From: Lachnospiraceae bacterium
Lineage (GTDB): Bacteria; Bacillota; Clostridia; Lachnospirales; Lachnospiraceae
Direction: 5' to 3'
Assembly (NCBI GenBank): GCA_017460885.1
Contig: JAFUAB010000027.1
Coordinates: 50,731 to 114,730 of the forward strand
DNA length: 64,000 nt
Below the pieces are notes generated by a model. The model saw only the letters and a program-made list of their open reading frames with translations. It had not been told where the DNA came from and searched no databases. The translations under genes and the position numbers were made by a program. Positions 1 through 9,253 of the stretch are shown piece by piece (within the stretch, counting starts at the first letter, position 1; each line of letters begins with the position of its first letter).

Positions 1-2
1 CT

Positions 3-17
3 TTAATCAGCGTTTCC
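3..17. repeat. Partial copy of the AGGAAA..GCTGA palindrome family
   Basis: TTAATCAGCGTTTCC is the right half of a dispersed palindrome found complete at 11101-11128, 35004-35032 and 46304-46333. The left half would lie outside the window or has been lost. Confidence 0.55.
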
Positions 18-77
18 CTAAGCGCAGTAAAGGCACGATCACACAGGCTTTTCCATCCATATCAGATAAACCAAATA

Positions 78-109
78 GGGTACCTGTATACCGGCAGGTA
101 CCCTTTTTT
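78..109 (+). terminator. Hairpin with T-run upstream of the ABC permease genes
   Basis: GGGTACCTG and CAGGTACCC form a perfect 9-bp stem around an 8-nt loop, followed by six T. It lies about 50 bp before the first permease. It would end, or partly end, transcription from a gene left of the window. In such operons that gene is often the solute-binding protein, which is inference because it is not in the window. Confidence 0.8.
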
Positions 110-161
110 GAAAAAAAGTATTTTAGATAAAAAGAAGTAAATGCAGGAAACGGAGATAAGT

Positions 162-1085
162 ATGAGCAACACAGATATAAACGCTAAGGCCGCCTTCAGC
201 AAAAGAAACCGCAAGAGGACGCTGGTGGCATATTCGTTCATCGCGCCGAACTTCATAGGCTTTGCGGTGTTTACGCTGGGGCCCATCATACTGGCCTTTA
301 TCATGGCCTTTAACGAATGGGACGGCTCCAATCCGATGAAGTTTGTCGGACTGGGCAACTTTACGGCACTTTTTGCAAACGACAGGTTCATGGCATCGCT
401 GAAGAATACGGTAGTATACAGCCTTTTTACCGTTCCGCTGACCCTGGTGTGCGCCCTGGCCCTTGCGATCCTTCTCAATCAAAAGATCAAGGGCAGGACC
501 TTTTTCAGGACGGTCACGTTCTTTCCCTACGTGGCATCGCTCGTGGCGGTTGCCGCAGTCTGGAACATGCTCTTTACGCCCAGCAAGGGCGGACTCATGA
601 ACCAGCTGCTCATGAACGTGTTTCATGTCGAGCCGCTCAAATGGGCCGCGTCGCCCAAGACCGTCATGCTCACGATCGTGCTCTTTTCGGTCTGGAAGAC
701 GATGGGTTACTACATGGTGATCTACCTGGCCGGACTGCAGGGCATCAGCGAGGACCTCTATGAGGCGGCCGCCCTGGACGGGGCGAATCCCTGGCAGAAG
801 TTCTGGTACGTGACGCTGCCGCAGCTCAAGCCCACCACCTTCTTCGTGACGGTTATGCTGACCATCAGCTGCTTCAAGATCTACGACATCGTGTACATGC
901 TGGCCGGAGGTTCCAACGGCGTGGTCAACAAGAGCGCCATGGTCCTCGTGTACTACATCTACGAGGAAGCATTCAGGAACTGGAAGCTCGGAAGCGCTTC
1001 GGCCGCAGCCCTGGTGCTGTTTGCAATAGTGCTCGTGATCACCCTGATACAGTTCAGAGGTGAAAAGAATTACGCTAACGACTAA
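162..1085 (+). CDS. Carbohydrate ABC transporter permease, MalF/UgpA type
   Basis: Integral membrane subunit of a binding-protein-dependent sugar importer. The protein (about 307 residues) has a basic cytoplasmic N-terminus, a first membrane helix near residues 20-45 and several later hydrophobic segments. It carries the MalF-type EAA loop (EAAALDGANPWQKF...LPQL) that contacts the cytoplasmic ATPase. An upstream in-frame ATG at 141 is possible. I chose 162 because a GGAG stands 7 nt before it. The second permease follows 14 bp downstream, so the two form a heterodimeric channel. Neither the solute-binding protein nor the ATPase gene is in the window, and in this transporter class the ATPase is commonly shared and encoded elsewhere. 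The substrate is inferred from the GH88 and DUF2264 genes downstream: probably an oligosaccharide containing unsaturated uronate. Confidence 0.93.
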   Translation: MSNTDINAKAAFSKRNRKRTLVAYSFIAPNFIGFAVFTLGPIILAFIMAFNEWDGSNPMKFVGLGNFTALFANDRFMASLKNTVVYSLFTVPLTLVCALALAILLNQKIKGRTFFRTVTFFPYVASLVAVAAVWNMLFTPSKGGLMNQLLMNVFHVEPLKWAASPKTVMLTIVLFSVWKTMGYYMVIYLAGLQGISEDLYEAAALDGANPWQKFWYVTLPQLKPTTFFVTVMLTISCFKIYDIVYMLAGGSNGVVNKSAMVLVYYIYEEAFRNWKLGSASAAALVLFAIVLVITLIQFRGEKNYAND

Positions 1086-1099
1086 GGAGGACATAAGAG

Positions 1100-1936
1100 A
1101 TGCACAGTAAGAAAACAAACCGTATCATAACCAATGTGATCCTTTATATCCTTCTTATCGCACTGGCGGTTATCATGCTGGTACCCTTTGTATGGATGAT
1201 CACGGCTTCGCTGAAGATGAACAAAGATATCTTTGTGATCCCTTATCAGTGGTTCGGATTTGAAGCCAGATGGCAGAACTATGTGGATATATGGACCAAG
1301 ATACCGCTGGCAAAATATGCTCTCAATACCGTCAAGCTGACGATCATAGTAACCCTGCTGCAGATACTTACGTCATCATTTGCGGCATACGCCTTTGCCA
1401 AGCTTGAGTTTAAGGGAAGGAATATTCTCTTCCTCGCATATATCGCGACGATAGCGGTTCCATGGCAGGTATATATGGTTCCCCAGTTCATATTTATGCG
1501 AAAGCTCGGACTGGCCGATACACACCTTGCCATCATCATACTTCAGGCTTTCTCGGCTTTCGGGGTTTTCCTGATGAGACAGTTCTATGAAGGCATACCG
1601 GATTCGCTCTGCGAGGCAGCGCGTATTGACGGGATGAGTGAATATAAGATATATTCAACTATAATGCTGCCGCTGTCGAAGCCGGCACTGTCGACACTGG
1701 TCATCTTTACCTTTGTAAATACCTGGAATGACTTCCTGGGTCCTTTGATCTATCTGACCACGGATTCCAAGAAGACACTGCAGATCGGTATCAAGATGTT
1801 CATTTCGCAGTATTCGGCCGAGTATGGGCTGATCATGGCCGCGTCGGTAATATCACTGATCCCGGTGCTTATCGTCTTTATGGCATTGCAGAAGTATTTC
1901 GTTGCGGGTATTACGACCGGAGCGGTAAAGGGATAG
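1100..1936 (+). CDS. Carbohydrate ABC transporter permease, MalG/UgpE type
   Basis: Second permease of the sugar importer, 278 residues, a normal length for the MalG family. It has an N-terminal membrane helix (residues about 12-35), further hydrophobic spans and the family EAA loop EAARIDGMSEYKIY...LPLSKPAL. AGGAGG ends 10 nt before the ATG. It lies 14 bp after the first permease, clearly in the same transcript. The C-terminus (YFVAGITTGAVKG) is the usual MalG-type ending. The GH88 gene starts 71 bp further on, with no terminator visible between. Confidence 0.94.
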   Translation: MHSKKTNRIITNVILYILLIALAVIMLVPFVWMITASLKMNKDIFVIPYQWFGFEARWQNYVDIWTKIPLAKYALNTVKLTIIVTLLQILTSSFAAYAFAKLEFKGRNILFLAYIATIAVPWQVYMVPQFIFMRKLGLADTHLAIIILQAFSAFGVFLMRQFYEGIPDSLCEAARIDGMSEYKIYSTIMLPLSKPALSTLVIFTFVNTWNDFLGPLIYLTTDSKKTLQIGIKMFISQYSAEYGLIMAASVISLIPVLIVFMALQKYFVAGITTGAVKG

Positions 1937-2007
1937 TTATTATGAGGTGAAGGGACCAGAGAGAAATCTCTTTTGACCGTGATACCGATATTTACAGGAG
2001 ATACAAA

Positions 2008-3213
2008 ATGGATAAATGGATAACTAAAAGTGAGCTTGAAGGTTATCCCGTGATATCGCAGGGAGAGGCAGCCGATGCACTCTCCCTGTGTGTGTCCGGG
2101 GTTCTTAAATATCTGGATGATTTTACGGAGGCTTTTCCGGGAGCGGCAAGTTTACATAACAACTACATTCCCGGACCGAATAAGGGCTGGACCACAGGCT
2201 TTTATACCGGTGAGCTGTGGCTGGCATATGAGAATGCGTCAGATGAAGCAGTCCGTGAAAGACTTAAAAAGGCGGCGCTTGCGCAGGTGGATTCCTTTTA
2301 TGACAGGATAAAAAACCTGGTGGACGTGGAACATCACGACATGGGATTCCTGTACAGTCCGTCATGCGTGGCCGCATATAAGCTGACCGGTTCTGAAATC
2401 GGGCGCGAGGCCGCAATACTGGCCGCGGACAAGCTGATCACGAGGTTTCAGAAGGTCGGTGGTTTTCTACAGGCATGGGGCGAGATGGGAGCCACCGACA
2501 ATTACCGGTTCATCATAGACTGCCTGCTGAACCTGCCCCTTTTGTACTGGGCTTCCGGTGAAACCGGCGATTCCGGATACAGGGAGATAGCTGAAAAGCA
2601 TATACATACCGCGATGGCGAACGTGATCCGGGAGGATGACTCCACCTGGCATACGGTGTTTATGGATCCCGTAACAGGCAGCTTCCACCACGGAGCCACC
2701 TGCCAGGGATATAAGGACGGAAGCGCGTGGGCGCGGGGACAGGCCTGGGGTATATACGGTACGGCGGTCGCGTATAAATACACGGGACGGGATGAGTATA
2801 TAGGTTATTTCAAAAGAGTGACGGATTATTTCCTCGAGCATCTGCCGAAGGATTTGTGTCCGTTCTGGGATCTGAGCTTCGGAAACGGAGATGAGGAGAC
2901 GGAACCCAGGGATTCATCCTCGGCTGTGATCGCTGCCTGCGGAATGCTGGAAATGTGCAAAGACCTAAATATGACAGACAGCACATATTACAAGTCTGGT
3001 GCAGAGAAATTGCTTAAAGCGGTAACCGATAATTATCGTGTCAAGGATATCGACTCATCGAACGGCAGGCTGCTGCACGGAACCTATTCCAAAAAGAGTC
3101 CGTACAATACCTGTACCGAGGAGGGCGTGGATGAGTGCGTGATCTGGGGAGATTATTATTACATGGAAGCACTTACCAGATTTCTTGATCCGGATTGGGT
3201 TGTTTACTGGTAG
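2008..3213 (+). CDS. Glycoside hydrolase family 88, unsaturated glucuronyl hydrolase
   Basis: Predicted cytoplasmic hydrolase that removes the 4,5-unsaturated uronic acid left at the non-reducing end of oligosaccharides by polysaccharide lyases. The 401-residue protein has the family features NKGWTTGFYTGELWLAYE, HHDMGFLY (Asp111) and a segment ending RFIIDCL (Asp171). These two Asp residues match the catalytic pair known in GH88 enzymes. WARGQAWGIYG and the Trp-rich (alpha/alpha)6 barrel pattern also fit. No signal peptide is seen, consistent with action after import by the adjacent ABC permeases. AGGAG lies 7-8 nt before the ATG. The polysaccharide could be rhamnogalacturonan, glycosaminoglycan or another lyase product, and the sequence does not decide which. 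Confidence 0.92.
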   Translation: MDKWITKSELEGYPVISQGEAADALSLCVSGVLKYLDDFTEAFPGAASLHNNYIPGPNKGWTTGFYTGELWLAYENASDEAVRERLKKAALAQVDSFYDRIKNLVDVEHHDMGFLYSPSCVAAYKLTGSEIGREAAILAADKLITRFQKVGGFLQAWGEMGATDNYRFIIDCLLNLPLLYWASGETGDSGYREIAEKHIHTAMANVIREDDSTWHTVFMDPVTGSFHHGATCQGYKDGSAWARGQAWGIYGTAVAYKYTGRDEYIGYFKRVTDYFLEHLPKDLCPFWDLSFGNGDEETEPRDSSSAVIAACGMLEMCKDLNMTDSTYYKSGAEKLLKAVTDNYRVKDIDSSNGRLLHGTYSKKSPYNTCTEEGVDECVIWGDYYYMEALTRFLDPDWVVYW

Positions 3214-3263
3214 GGTAAGTTTGTGATCGGTGTTTCGTTGTTGAAATGAACGCGAGGTTAGTT

Positions 3264-3286
3264 TAGGCACTGTACATAAATAACTT
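3264..3286. repeat. Solo end resembling the terminal inverted repeat of the window's MITE
   Basis: The sequence beginning TAGGCACTGTACATAAATA matches the reverse complement of the right end of the element at 63842-63997 (TAGGAACTGTTCATAAATA...) at 21 of 23 positions. No second end is seen nearby. It is probably a decayed remnant in the 183-bp gap before the DUF2264 gene. Confidence 0.45.
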
Positions 3287-3396
3287 CATAATCTGCTTGT
3301 CTTTTTCATCAATCCCGTAGGACAAGGTTCGGATACATAGTTACGGATGGATGTGAATGCCGGTCACGTGATACTGAGATTTGAAAGGATATATAA

Positions 3397-5796
3397 ATGA
3401 AACCATACAGTCCGAGGTTTACCGATTTTGATCTGAGTCCGCATTCCGGTCTGACAAGAGAGAGCTGGAAGGATGCGGCAAGATATCTGCTCAAGGGCGT
3501 TTTTTACAGTCTGGAGAGTATTGATTCTCCGGTTGTTCTGCCACGTGCTGAGACAGAGGTCACATATCCTCATAGGAACGCCGATCCGGGTACTCTTAAG
3601 GCGCAGAGGAAGGCTGAGATGTTTGAAGGGCTGACCAGATCCTTTTTCATCGCTTCCGTGCTTATCAAAGAGGATCCCGAGCTTGAGATCAACGGAATAT
3701 CTGTATGGGAATATTATAAGCTGCATATCCTGAGGAGCTGTATCAATGACGGCGGTGAGGAATATGCGGGATCATATGAGGATATGCAGGCGCTTACCGG
3801 AGAATCGGATCCCTTCAGGCCTTTTCAGCAGACCGTTGAGACCTGTGCTCTCGTGATCGGGCTCTACATGGCGGGGGAGGATTTCTTTGCCGCTTATTCA
3901 AAGGAGGAGCAGGACGGCATCGCGGCATTTCTGTCAGGATATGCCCACGCCAACACGGTTCCGCAGAACTGGCGGCTTTTCAATATGCTGGATATGGCGT
4001 TCCTGAACATGCATGGGTATGAGATCGACAGGAACGTCATGCTGAATCATGCCCTGTCCTGCCTGGACTATCACGTGGGAGACGGATGGTATAGGGACGG
4101 GCATTCCTTTGACTATTATTCTTGCTGGGCTTTCAATTTCTATGCCCCGCTGTGGAACAGGTGGTACGGATATGAGCACATGCCGGAGATCGCCCGGAGG
4201 TTTGAGGAGATATCAAACCGCCTGATGGAGACCTATCCGGACATGTTCGACGAGGACGGTTTCACCAACATGTGGGGGCGCAGCTGCATATACAGAAATG
4301 CGGCCACGAGTCCATTTGACGGCAATCTGTTCCTCGAACATCCAAGCGTTGACTGCGGACTGGCTAGGAGGATCGCTTCGGGATCGCTGCTGCAGTTCAT
4401 GAACCGGGATGACTTCCTGCATGACGGCATTCCCACTCTTGGATTCTACGGACAGTTCACGCCGCTGGTTCAGGCATACTCGTGTGCGGGATCTCCTTAC
4501 TGGCTGGGCAAGGCCTTTATGTGCCTTCATCTGCCGGCGGATCATCCCTTCTGGACGTCGACCGAGAATAACGGCAGCTGGGAGGAGATGTCCGGCAGCG
4601 ACGTCAGGGAGACGGTGCTGGAGGGCCCGGCGCTCGCATTCACGAACCACAAGGCGAACGGACAGACGCTGCTGCGCACTGCCAAGGTCGTCAAGAACAA
4701 AAATGACGACCACGGGATGTGGAATTATTCCAAGCTCACATATAATACGAAGTATCCGTGGGAGAGTACGCCGATGCCCGTGAAAGAGGCTGATGCACTG
4801 AATCGATCCGATGAGATGACCGGTGATGCTGCGGCAGGAGCAGCGGATGCCGGAGTTCCCGGGATGGAACCAACGGGATCATCAGGTACCCGGGGAGATC
4901 AAGCGGATGACATTCATGCCGGGACTGATGGACTAAATGTCGAATCGATGCAGTACGTGCTTAAGAATCCCCGTAACGGAGAACTCCGGAAGGCCAACGT
5001 GACCTTCTATGCGGGACATCGCGACGGAGTGTTGTACCGCAGGCAATTCTTTAATTACGTGCTAGAGAACGAGTGTCACTGGCTTGAGGCTGCGGATCTG
5101 GCGGACTTCGCGATCCCGCTCGGCATCATGCGTGTTGACAGGATGCGCATCGCCAGGAGACCTCTTGAGATCACGCTGGGTGCTTATGGCGTCCCGGATA
5201 ACGGAAATACGCAGATCAGGCTGCTCACGGGGGAGGAGATCGTCATCAGGGATGAGAGGGATGTATCGGACGGATCGGTCATCGGAAACGGCGATGGCAG
5301 AGCAACTGCTCACGGTATCGTGGATGAGAAGAGTGATACAGGTCATGCAAGCGGAGCGGCCGACCGGGAGGTGCCTCGTTCCGTTACTGTCACGCCGCAG
5401 GCATACGTTCTTAAAGGTGTTGATCACATGGGACATATCAAGCGTATGGCCTACACTGTTTATACCGGCTTTACGGAACTGAAGCTTGTCAGAAGCAGGG
5501 GCTCGAATCCGGATTCGGAGTATTCATATGTGCCTTATGCTTCCGGCGGACTTTACAGACAGTATGACGCATCGGAACCGTCGGTTTTCATATCCATAAC
5601 GCAGACGTTAGACGGTGACCGCGAGTTTGAGCCTGATGAGATATTCCCCGTTCGAGGGATCCGTCTGCGGGGTGCATTATCCGACGCGGACGGCCGGGCA
5701 GTGATGGCGAGCGCCGCGCAGATATGCATAGACCTGGCTGACGGCAGTACACGCATCGTTGATTACTCCGGTATTGAGGGACGGATGAGCCTGTAA
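3397..5796 (+). CDS. DUF2264 family protein
   Basis: 799-residue protein. Residues 1 to about 470 match the DUF2264 pattern as I know it: the RESWKDAARYLLKGVF opening, PRAETEV, the RKAEMFEGLTRSFF segment and an all-helical toroid rich in Trp and Tyr (QNWRLFNMLDM, DGWYRDGHSFDYYSCWAF). That fold resembles alpha/alpha-barrel polysaccharide-degrading enzymes. The rest looks like a beta-sandwich. No signal peptide is seen, so it is probably cytoplasmic. Two low-complexity stretches rich in Gly, Ala and Asp, at about residues 470-510 and 625-665, interrupt the C-terminal half and look like insertions. It sits downstream of GH88 and the sugar permeases and ends in a strong terminator, so a role in breaking down uronate-containing glycans is likely. 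The exact reaction is unknown. Confidence 0.85.
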   Translation: MKPYSPRFTDFDLSPHSGLTRESWKDAARYLLKGVFYSLESIDSPVVLPRAETEVTYPHRNADPGTLKAQRKAEMFEGLTRSFFIASVLIKEDPELEINGISVWEYYKLHILRSCINDGGEEYAGSYEDMQALTGESDPFRPFQQTVETCALVIGLYMAGEDFFAAYSKEEQDGIAAFLSGYAHANTVPQNWRLFNMLDMAFLNMHGYEIDRNVMLNHALSCLDYHVGDGWYRDGHSFDYYSCWAFNFYAPLWNRWYGYEHMPEIARRFEEISNRLMETYPDMFDEDGFTNMWGRSCIYRNAATSPFDGNLFLEHPSVDCGLARRIASGSLLQFMNRDDFLHDGIPTLGFYGQFTPLVQAYSCAGSPYWLGKAFMCLHLPADHPFWTSTENNGSWEEMSGSDVRETVLEGPALAFTNHKANGQTLLRTAKVVKNKNDDHGMWNYSKLTYNTKYPWESTPMPVKEADALNRSDEMTGDAAAGAADAGVPGMEPTGSSGTRGDQADDIHAGTDGLNVESMQYVLKNPRNGELRKANVTFYAGHRDGVLYRRQFFNYVLENECHWLEAADLADFAIPLGIMRVDRMRIARRPLEITLGAYGVPDNGNTQIRLLTGEEIVIRDERDVSDGSVIGNGDGRATAHGIVDEKSDTGHASGAADREVPRSVTVTPQAYVLKGVDHMGHIKRMAYTVYTGFTELKLVRSRGSNPDSEYSYVPYASGGLYRQYDASEPSVFISITQTLDGDREFEPDEIFPVRGIRLRGALSDADGRAVMASAAQICIDLADGSTRIVDYSGIEGRMSL

Positions 5797-5816
5797 AGCA
5801 ATGTTGTAAGGCAATC

Positions 5817-5868
5817 ATAACACCGGATAACCATTGAAAATATGGTTATCCGGTGTTATCCTTATTTT
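5817..5868 (+). terminator. Rho-independent terminator after the DUF2264 gene
   Basis: Perfect 18-bp stem (5817-5834 with 5842-5859) around the loop TGAAAAT, followed by CCTTATTTT. It ends the carbohydrate operon. The ribosome binding site of the next gene begins directly after it. Confidence 0.9.
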
Positions 5869-5882
5869 GGAGGGATTGCGGC

Positions 5883-7700
5883 ATGGATGAAACACGAATT
5901 GCGGAAATTGAGAGGCAGCTGGCAGAATTGCCTGCGGGGTATCTTGTCTATAAGAATATTAAGGGAAAAGCACAGCCTTACCTTCAATGGACGGAAAACG
6001 GTCATACCGTTTCCAAGTATGTAAGGATCGCAGAGAGGGAAGAGGTATTCCGGAAGATTTCGCTTAAAAGGGATTTGCAGGAAGAACTGAAAAAACTAAG
6101 AGCCATGAATCTGTCCATGTCTGCTGCCGGCATGTCTGCACAGACAGGAGCAGATCCTTTTCGGACCCGCGTGACTCGTGGAGATGAGTTGCTGATGCTG
6201 ACGTCCTCGATAAGGGATTACCAAAAACGCGACTGCTTTTCGCTGCTGCGCAAATACGTATACGGAAGCTTTCCGGGAAAAGTATGTCTGCTGTATGGCC
6301 TTCGGCGCACGGGAAAAACCACGCTCCTGTTCCAGATGATAAATGACTTGTCTCCGGAAGAATTGTCACGGGCTGTCTATATCAAAGCCCGTACGACGGA
6401 CGACATGGCAGACATGAACCATGACTTAAAGATCCTGGCTTCTTCCGGATACGTTTATGTGTTTCTGGATGAAGTTACGCTTATGGATGATTTTATTGAT
6501 GGAGCAGCACTTTTTTCTGACGTTTACGCCATGATGGGCATGAAGATCATTCTCTCAGGGACGGATTCTCTCGGCTTTTGGTTTACGCTGTCACAGGAGC
6601 TATATGACCGGGCATTTCTAATCCATACAACCTATATTCCCTTTCACGAATATGCAAGGGTTTTGGGGATCAGGGATATCGACGAATATATCTGTTATGG
6701 CGGCATGCTCCGTAAGGGGGAAACAGATTTTAACGACGAAGATTTGCTTTCCCCGGAAGCCCCTTTCCGGGACGACGAGTCTACCCGGCGCTATATTGAT
6801 GCTGCAATATGCAGGAATATCCAGCACTCTCTGGCCTGCTGTAAAGACGGTGCATATTTTCGACATCTCCGAGAATTATACGAAACCGGAGAACTCACGG
6901 GTGCCATTAACCGCATAATTGAGAGCATGAACCATCAGTTCCTGATCAGCACGTTGACGAGGACCTTTAAGTCTCATGATCTGGGTTCTGCGGCGGAACT
7001 CCTCAGAAAACAGGAGGATCCGGACAAGAGGACCGATATCCTGGATCGCATTGACCGAAAAGCTATTACCCGTAAGCTGATGGAAATGCTGGAGATTCGT
7101 AATCGTGAAGATCAGATTATAGGCATTACGACAGTCCACGTGGAAGAGATCAAAGAATACCTGAAAGCACTTGACCTGGTTGTGAATCTTCCTTCGGAAA
7201 CAACATCGACTGACACTACGTCCTCGGAATACGTGATCTTTACGCAGCCGGGCATGCGTTATTCTCAGGCTCAGGGCTTGATACACATATTGATGAAGGA
7301 TCCTCTGTTCTCATCTTTTAGTCTAAGAGAACGGGATCTTGCATGTGAGCGCATCTTTGAAGACGTACGGGGAAGGATGATGGAGGACATTGTGCTGCTT
7401 GAGACAAGCCGGGCTCTTCCAAAGAGCCGGCGCGCTTTCAAGCTGATCTTTGCCCGTTCCGAATTTGACATGCTGATTTTTGATGAGAACAAATATACGT
7501 GTGAGGCTTACGAGATCAAACATAGTTCGGAAACTGATCCTGGACAATGCCGGACACTTCTTTCACCTGAAACCTGTGCAGCAGCAGAGCATGTTTTCGG
7601 ACCCATTACGAGAAAATGTGTCATCTATCGTGGAAAGTCGCGGTCTATGGACAATGGCATAGAGTATATGAACGTGGAAGAATATCTGGAAAAGCTGTGA
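5883..7700 (+). CDS. AAA family ATPase with N-terminal extension and C-terminal nuclease-like region
   Basis: 605-residue protein. An N-terminal region of about 75 residues (LVYKNIKGKAQPYLQW...) resembles a short conserved domain found in unrelated clostridial proteins. The P-loop follows: Walker A GLRRTGKTT at 139-147 and Walker B VYVFLDEV at 191-198. The C-terminal part (about 400-605) resembles the DUF4143/PD-(D/E)XK-like tail seen in the ATPase_2 class, ending near AYEIKHS. I chose the ATG at 5883 over 5853 because GGAGGG lies 9 nt upstream and 5853 falls inside the preceding terminator. These ATPases are often multi-copy in anaerobes. Their biological role is not established. A broken relative lies just downstream, and a remnant of another is at 46453. 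Confidence 0.82.
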   Translation: MDETRIAEIERQLAELPAGYLVYKNIKGKAQPYLQWTENGHTVSKYVRIAEREEVFRKISLKRDLQEELKKLRAMNLSMSAAGMSAQTGADPFRTRVTRGDELLMLTSSIRDYQKRDCFSLLRKYVYGSFPGKVCLLYGLRRTGKTTLLFQMINDLSPEELSRAVYIKARTTDDMADMNHDLKILASSGYVYVFLDEVTLMDDFIDGAALFSDVYAMMGMKIILSGTDSLGFWFTLSQELYDRAFLIHTTYIPFHEYARVLGIRDIDEYICYGGMLRKGETDFNDEDLLSPEAPFRDDESTRRYIDAAICRNIQHSLACCKDGAYFRHLRELYETGELTGAINRIIESMNHQFLISTLTRTFKSHDLGSAAELLRKQEDPDKRTDILDRIDRKAITRKLMEMLEIRNREDQIIGITTVHVEEIKEYLKALDLVVNLPSETTSTDTTSSEYVIFTQPGMRYSQAQGLIHILMKDPLFSSFSLRERDLACERIFEDVRGRMMEDIVLLETSRALPKSRRAFKLIFARSEFDMLIFDENKYTCEAYEIKHSSETDPGQCRTLLSPETCAAAEHVFGPITRKCVIYRGKSRSMDNGIEYMNVEEYLEKL

Positions 7701-7732
7701 ATTCACATTTTATTCCTTTTTTTTCGAAAGCA

Positions 7733-7814
7733 CCTTCCGATTTTATTCCTTTTTGGAGAAATGACCTTCCGATTTTATTTCCTTTTTGGAGAAATGACCC
7801 TCCGATTTTATTCC
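7733..7814 (+). repeat. Tandem 32-33 bp repeat upstream of the broken ATPase gene
   Basis: Two full copies (7733-7764 and 7765-7797) and one partial copy (7798-7814) of a unit beginning CCTTCCGATTTTATT and ending TTTTTGGAGAAATGA. A related partial unit precedes them at about 7708. The array sits just before the promoter of the downstream ATPase gene, so it may be an operator array or an element end. Confidence 0.85.
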
Positions 7815-7821
7815 ATCTCGC

Positions 7822-7850
7822 TTGACGAAACGCCGGAAAAGCGCTATTTT
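7822..7850 (+). promoter_or_regulatory. Sigma-A-type promoter for the broken ATPase gene
   Basis: TTGACG and TATTTT are separated by 17 bp. GGAGGG at 7859-7864 precedes the ATG at 7873. The promoter and start region are intact although the reading frame is not. Confidence 0.65.
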
Positions 7851-7872
7851 TGAAGCATGGAGGGAATAATAA

Positions 7873-9190
7873 ATGCTAAAAAGGAAAGCCTATGACAAGC
7901 TTCTTGAGTGGAAGAACGGCAGTAATAAAAAGTGCTTGATGATAAAAGGTGCAAGACAGGTTGGCAAGACCTATCTTATACGTGAATTTGGGCACAATGA
8001 ATACGAACCTTTATTGAAATTAACTTTATTGTACAGAAGGAATTAAGATACATTTTTGACGGTGATCTGAGCGCAGACAATATATATAAGCGAATATCGA
8101 TCTCCATTCCGGATCTAAGTCTGATTCCGGGGAAGACACTTATTTTCCTTGATGAAATACAAAATTGCGGAAATGCCAGGACGTCTCTTAAATTTCTGAC
8201 CGAGGACGGGAGATTTGACGTAATTACCTCCGGAAGCCTTCTTGGACTGACGTATGCTGAGAATGGAGATACGGAAGCGGAAGAGCCCGAATCGGTTCCT
8301 ACCGGATATGAAGCTTTTTTAACAATGTATCCACTTGATTTTGAAGAATTTCTCTGGGCAGAAAAGTACAGTACCGAAACAATTGCCGGGTTAAAAAAGA
8401 ATTACGACGGCGTACAGAAAGTAGATCCTTTTATCAATTCGAAGCTTGAGGAATTGTTCAGGGAATATATCGTAGTCGGAGGAATGCCGGAGGTCGTGGC
8501 GCATTTCTGCGCTAACCATGATTTTAACGAGGTACTGAAAATCCAGGAAAGCATTCTGGAAAATTACAGGTTTGATATTTCCAAGCATGCCAAAGGCGCG
8601 GAAAAACAAAAAGTAAGAGCGTGTTATGATGCAATTCCAAAGCAGTTAGCCAAAGAATTAAAAAAGTTCCAGTATTCGACGGTTGAAAAAAATCCACTTC
8701 AAAGAAATACGGCGGCAGTGTTCGGTGGTTGATAGATTCCGCGATGGTTGAGCCATGTTACAACATTACCGAAGCAAATCTGCCGCTCATGGCCAATGCC
8801 ATTGAAACGCAGTTCAAGCTCTATGTTAATGACACAGGTCTGCTTTGCGCGATTTACGGCTTTGAGACACGGCGCGCCGTCCTGGACAATTCCATTAAGG
8901 GTAATACCAAGGGAGGAAACTACGAGAACGTAATAGCCGAATGCCTTGTGAAAAATGGGTATAAGCTCTATTATTATAAACCCGATGACGATCACGAGCT
9001 TGAATTTCTGATTGAAAAAGAAGGAAGCGTTATCCCTGTTGAAGTCAAGGCCGGCAATACGTCAACAGTATCGCTGAACAACTTTATTAATGACTATAAG
9101 CCACCGGTTGCTTACAAGTTTGTGAATGGAAATGTTGGACGGACGGATGATAAGATTACCTTACCTCATTATATGGTTATGTTTATTTGA
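7873..9190 (+). pseudogene. AAA ATPase with DUF4143 tail, broken by two frameshifts
   Basis: Three collinear pieces in different frames together make one ATPase of this family. Piece 1 (7873-8046) has MLKRKAYDKLLEW and Walker A GARQVGKT, then stops at TAA 8044-8046. Piece 2 continues from about 8019 with INFIVQKELRYIFDGD, Walker B LIFLDEIQN, TSGSLLG and PLDFEEFLWA, and stops at 8730-8732. Piece 3 continues from about 8696 (KKYGGSVRWLIDSAMVEP) through the nuclease-like C-terminus (PVEVKAG) to 9190. Restoring one A in GAAATT near 8016 and one A in the run of seven A near 8684-8690 rejoins the frames. Either the gene is dead or these are two homopolymer sequencing errors. The other long genes here are intact, which favours real decay but does not prove it. 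Confidence 0.85.
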
Positions 9191-9253
9191 TGAACCTCAT
9201 ATATCGCTGTCTGACGTTGTAAATGGGGCTGGTTTTTCAGGGACAAGCTGCCA

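Noticed and set aside
123-1118. Reverse-strand open frame of 331 codons over the first permease gene
   Set aside because: It is antisense to a clear ABC permease, has unnatural composition (rich in His, Arg and Gln) and no ribosome binding site.
5490-5520. tRNA-like GGGCTCGAATCCGG segment
   Set aside because: It lies inside the DUF2264 coding frame and lacks acceptor and anticodon arms.
7616-7825. Short open frame coding for repeated DFIPFWRND-like units
   Set aside because: It is a chance translation of the tandem DNA repeat at 7733-7814 and overlaps the ATPase C-terminus.
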